Source: Drosophila persimilis (Eukaryota > Arthropoda > Insecta > Diptera > Drosophilidae). Taken from it: a stretch of DNA of 64,000 nt. The stretch covers positions 9,610,001 to 9,674,000 of the forward strand of contig NW_020825294.1 in NCBI RefSeq assembly GCF_003286085.1. Reading direction: 5' to 3'. This document shows, in pieces, positions 60,540 through 64,000 of the stretch (position 1 is its first letter; each line of letters begins with the position of its first letter). Position numbers and translations under genes: made by a program. Below the pieces are notes generated by a model that was not told the DNA's origin, did no database searches, and worked only from the letters and a program-made list of their open reading frames with translations.

Positions 60540-62204
60540 TCAAAGAGTATCCTTCACAAAGCGCAGGTAGGTTCCCCCCTTTGCGGTTAGGACGAAAGCC
60601 TTTGGATCGAACACCATCTCCGGCAGTGTCCTCTCGCACAGCTCCACCCGAAAGTTCTTGAGGATGTGCAGCAGTCCCACTTTAATCTCCAGCTGCCCCA
60701 GGAGGGTGCCAATGCAGCCCCTGGGACCGGCACCAAAGGGCAAATACGTCATTGGATGGTGCTGCTCGCGTTGCTCCGGCGAGAAGTGTTCCGGATCGAA
60801 TTGATTCGGATTTGGCCAGTGCTGGAAATGCATTATGTTAGGCATATAGAAACAAATCCTTTGATCGCTTAATAGTTAGCGTACCACTGGATCCCGATGG
60901 AGTCCCAGCACTGAGATGTACACAGGTGCGCCTGCAGGTAACTTCAAAGCTCTACCACAGTTCCAAGCAGACAGATCATAACCATTTTCGTCATTGCAGC
61001 ATCGATCCAAGAATGCAGTGGGAGGATACAGCCGCAGTACCTCATCTACCACCTGTCGAAGGTAGGACAAACCATTCACCGAATCGAAGTTCAGCGGCTG
61101 ATGCCGGTTTGTCCTAAGCGCATCACTGAGCTCGTCCCTCAGTCGTTTCTGAATCGCTGGCGCCTTGGCTAGCTCGTACAGGGCAAAGGTGATCGTCGAT
61201 GAGGAGGTATCGAAGCCAGCCAGTAGTAGAAACGAAGCCTGTGCGACAAAGAAGTCGGGGCGATGAATTATGCTCGTCGGCGGCTCGGTGCGCTTCAACT
61301 GCAGAAATATGTCAATCAAATCGTGACGTTTTTCCCCACTCTTCTCGCGTTGGGCCAGTACAAAGTCCATTGACTGGCGCATGAAGCGCTCGTACTCATC
61401 GGAGTATAGATGTGTACGAACCATTCGCGATAAACGCGGGAAGAAGAACATTGTAAACAGATGTAGCAGGCGCTTGGGGCGCGGATCGTTGACCTCGACG
61501 CACATTCGGCGAAACTCTGCGTCGGGCTTTTGCAGGCTGTGCGCCTCCAGACCAAAGGCCAGCGAGGCTATGATGTCCGTGGTGAAGAGAGCACACAGCT
61601 GCTTTACTTCCAGTTCTATTTCAGATTTCCCATTCAGCTGATCCTCCATGTGTTCCTCCAGTTGTTGGCCAATGTGCTCCAGCAAACCGTACATCTGACG
61701 CACCTTGCTCACCGCAAAGAAGGGCGCAAAGATCTTGTGCGTCTCCCGCCAAGTCTCGTGCTTGGAGAAGAACAGATTTTGGGCCCCCATCGTGTCCCCT
61801 ATAGGGTCTGTGGTCTCGAAACGGCTCGAGAACTGGGAAAAGTCCTCAACCAGAATTCGCTTTATCAGAGCCGGGTCGCGCAGCAGCAAGGCATGGTTGT
61901 GCAGCACGTGTATGCCCACATAGGCGTGGCCAGCAGCTTCTTTGCTCTCATACAGCTGTCGAAACTGATCACCGAAGCAGCAGCTACCGCGCAGTAATTT
62001 CCAGACATTCCCCACAAAGGGTGTGGCCCGAATGTATGGAACACCAAGACGCAGCCAGTGGCAGAAGTGATGCCGCTGCCACAGCCAAATGATCCCGAAG
62101 ATGATCAGACCAGCAGCAAGCACCAATGGAAAAACCACAAAAAATAGTAATCCAATAGCAGCAACAGCCGCTGCAATGAACAATACACCAATCACGAGTA
62201 TCAT
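60540..62204 (-). CDS. Cytochrome P450, CYP6-like (CYP3 clan), two exons, 533 aa
   Basis: Exon 1 is 62,204-60,885 and exon 2 is 60,821-60,540, split by a 63-nt phase-0 intron (GTACGC ... TTTCCAG) between HRDPV and HWPNPNQF, a usual CYP6 intron position. The N-terminus has two hydrophobic spans within residues 1-42 and a basic stop (WQRHH), so it is an ER-anchored microsomal enzyme. Signature motifs are intact: I-helix AGFDTS (about 329), ExxR in EVLR (E388, R391), PEHF in place of PERF, and the heme loop PFGAGPRGCIG with Cys476. The tail KGGTYLRF is also CYP6-like. Reaction: NADPH-dependent monooxygenation with P450 reductase; substrate unknown. At 533 aa it is slightly long because of the extended N-terminal membrane region. 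Subfamily not assigned by eye. The gene converges on FAM102, and its start region is duplicated just upstream. Confidence 0.92.
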
Positions 62205-62410
62205 GATGACGTGAGGAACGGCTGAACAGAACTGCGGTCGTGTTCGTCCGCTAAAGTGAACGGAGCTTTATTGCAGCTGATTTGATAGCAGCAACAGCCG
62301 CGGCAATCAACAACAGGCCGATTACGATAACGAGTGTTACATGAACAGAAATGCGACTGTGTTCGCCTGCTAAAGTGCACTAAGATTAATTCCAGTTGCA
62401 TTGATAGTCC
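62156..62410 (-). repeat. Tandem duplication of the P450 start and 5' flank (2 copies, about 128 bp)
   Basis: Copy A (62,156-62,285) holds the first 16 codons, start ATG and 5' UTR of the P450. Copy B (62,286-62,410) repeats TAGCAGCAACAGCCGC, GATTACGATAACGAGTGTTA for the start region, and GTGTTCGCCTGCTAAAGTG for the flank. In copy B the start ATG is replaced by ATGTAAC in another frame, so it is not a start for the same protein. Divergence is perhaps 20-25 percent by eye. Confidence 0.8.
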
Positions 62411-62529
62411 ACCACTATCTGACAAGCTAAAGACAATGTCAACTACATATACTATATATGTATAAATAAATTCATACAAAAAACCGAAATGCGTTTTACA
62501 GTTTATTGACTATAGATGATCAAGGAAAT

Positions 62530-62965
62530 TCTCCCAAATGTATAGCGGAAATAACGTTGAAAGAGCAATATCCTTATTTTACTTTCTACCAAACGATGGC
62601 GGACACTCTCCCTGTTACAAGGAGGCGTGGCACATCCAGATCGGACAAGAAATAGTGGAGCTATGTATATCGATTTAACTATAAATGTATTACAAAGCAA
62701 CGTTAAAAAGGCAATATCCTTATTGTCCTTCATCTCAATCAGGGTTCAAACGATGGCGGACATTCTTCCGATCAAGAGGAGGGAGGCGTTCTACGCCCAG
62801 ATCGAATGCCAAATAGCCGAGATACATATAATAGACTTCACGAGAATCGTGAAAAAATGTATGTCCTTTTCTGATGCCGATCGGTTGGCAGGATCCTCCC
62901 GATCACGAAAAGGCATGACCCGTCCAGATCGGCCCATAAATACTCGAGATATAGCCAAAGAAAAA
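62530..62965 (-). repeat. Diverged repeat family R, three minus-orientation copies
   Basis: Three units of about 150 bp share GCAATATCCTTA, ACGATGGCGGACA and RGGCRTGRC-CCAGATCG cores, near 62,550-62,660, 62,700-62,820 and 62,860-62,965. A 154-codon open frame (62,627-63,091) crosses two of them and is not convincing as a gene. Confidence 0.6.
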
Positions 62966-63254
62966 ACGCAGATAAAATCGGACTTCAACGAGGAAATTTC
63001 GAAACTCGGTACCAGGCCGACAGAAATCAGTAGAAAGCAACTCAGCTTTTTGTATACCTCAAAAGTATGCAACACATTTTACATTCGCTAAAGTAGCTTT
63101 CTGCTGTTTTCTGTTCGCCTGGTATCCCAGATCTGAAATTTGTAATTTTCTGCCATTTGAGCATTCGCAAATTCAGGGTTGTTGTAGTACAACAATGGAG
63201 AACAACAACAACAGTAAATTACAACAAAAAGCCAGTTTTGTATTGTTATTTTAC

Positions 63255-63700
63255 CCTTTATTTGTCGTCCGATCCTGGCATGCTACGGCTTCCTGTGATC
63301 GGAAGAAAATCCTCGATTTTATACCTCACCAATCATATATTTATTTTGTTCTCCTATATTTGTTGGCCAATCAGGACGTGCCATGGCTTTCTGTAATCGA
63401 AAGAAAGTCCCTAATTTTATAGAGTCCTTATCAAGGACCAAGAGTCAAGGATATTGCTTCCAGTCATATATATCTTTTGTTCTCCCTTATTTGTGGGACA
63501 ATCTGGGCGTGCCATGACTTAATGTATTCAGAAAAATATCTTTGATCCTCGGAAAAGGACTCTAACATTCCCATTTCGATTTCTCGGCTATTTTTGGGCC
63601 AATTTAGGCGTGCCACGGCTTCTTGTGTTCGGAAAAATATCCCTTATTTGATAGAGTCTATCTGGGATCGGAAAAAATATCCTTGCAGGATAATAATAAT
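63255..63700 (+). repeat. Diverged repeat family R, four plus-orientation copies
   Basis: Units begin near 63,262, 63,361, 63,492 and 63,592, each with (A/T)GGGCCAATCTGGGCGTGCC-like sequence, ATGRCTT, a TCGGAAAAATATCC-like box and a T-rich tail. Their reverse complement matches the cluster at 62,530-62,965, so the two clusters form a broken inverted repeat around about 300 bp of unique sequence. Confidence 0.65.
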
Positions 63701-63734
63701 AATATAATAATAACACAGCTCATGTCAAAAACTT

Positions 63735-64000
63735 GTAAAATCGTTTGTTTATTTTACTCTTAAGTCATAGATTGTAGGCACTATTTGCTGCACTGCGTCA
63801 ACTGCCGCTGGCTGCCGAAACTCTCGTATAAAAATCTGCCTAATTCGCATTTTGTACAATTCATGCATGCTGCACTTTGGCTAGCAAATAAGCCGAACAA
63901 TTTGTTAAAGTTCTTTGTTTAAAATAAAAGACCGAATTAAATAAATTCATATCACGGGCAGCAGCAGGAACGGTTAGGAGCCATGCAGATTGGGATGCTG
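63735..64000. other. Right edge: possible 3' end of a neighbouring gene
   Basis: Plus-strand AATAAA occurs near 63,924 and 63,942, and minus-strand AATAAA near 63,748. A minus frame entering from the edge ends within 30-50 bp. This is too little sequence to decide strand or identity. Confidence 0.2.

Noticed and set aside
62627-63091. 154-codon plus-strand frame
   Set aside because: Crosses two copies of a diverged repeat and resembles no family I know. Possible remnant of a mobile element, but not supported as a gene.

Overview
The window is animal nuclear DNA and reads as a Drosophila chromosome arm. The evidence is short 60-70 nt introns with GTRAGT donors, one 45-kb intron, GC-rich codon use in exons against AT-rich repeat-strewn introns, and proteins of clear insect or metazoan type. 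The dense simple repeats (GAGA runs, AGATAC runs, poly-G, TG/CA) fit the obscura group (D. pseudoobscura and relatives), but that placement is an inference.

Layout. (1) 1-2.3 kb holds a divergent pair. On the minus strand is a spliced ORF running off the left edge, with the layout of a P-superfamily transposase. On the plus strand is a two-exon gene for a proline-rich, CxxC-rich 290-aa protein. (2) 2.67-3.86 kb is a diverged three-copy repeat ending in GGTATATTT promoter-like motifs. (3) From about 3.9 kb to 60.2 kb lies one large plus-strand gene, the fly FAM102/EEIG1 (C. elegans SYM-3) orthologue. A probable 5' UTR exon ends at 5,228, a 44.9-kb intron follows, and the coding exons lie between 50,495 and 58,980. 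The exons join in frame to a 673-aa protein, and an optional 1.17-kb in-frame cassette exon raises this to 1,063 aa. (4) Inside the giant intron are an intronless minus-strand proteasome beta3 paralogue (22,684-23,298), a textbook recursive splice site (31,799/31,800) and many arrays of tandem or low-complexity DNA. Most notable are four arrays of an AATACTAG/AATACCAG-like unit. (5) 60.5-62.2 kb holds a minus-strand CYP6-like cytochrome P450 (533 aa, two exons), convergent with the FAM102 gene; its start and 5' flank have been tandemly duplicated upstream. (6) 62.5-63.7 kb is an inverted cluster of a diverged 100-150 bp repeat, and the last 260 bases may be the 3' end of a further gene.

The genes do not form a pathway. 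FAM102/EEIG1 is an NT-C2 protein linked to membrane trafficking. The P450 is an ER monooxygenase. The proteasome paralogue is probably a retrocopy hosted by the large intron. The main findings are the gene model of the large gene (recursive splicing, symmetric cassette exon, frame-neutral 60-nt intron), the nested beta3 retrogene, the P-like transposase beside an unrecognised CxxC protein, and several repeat systems.
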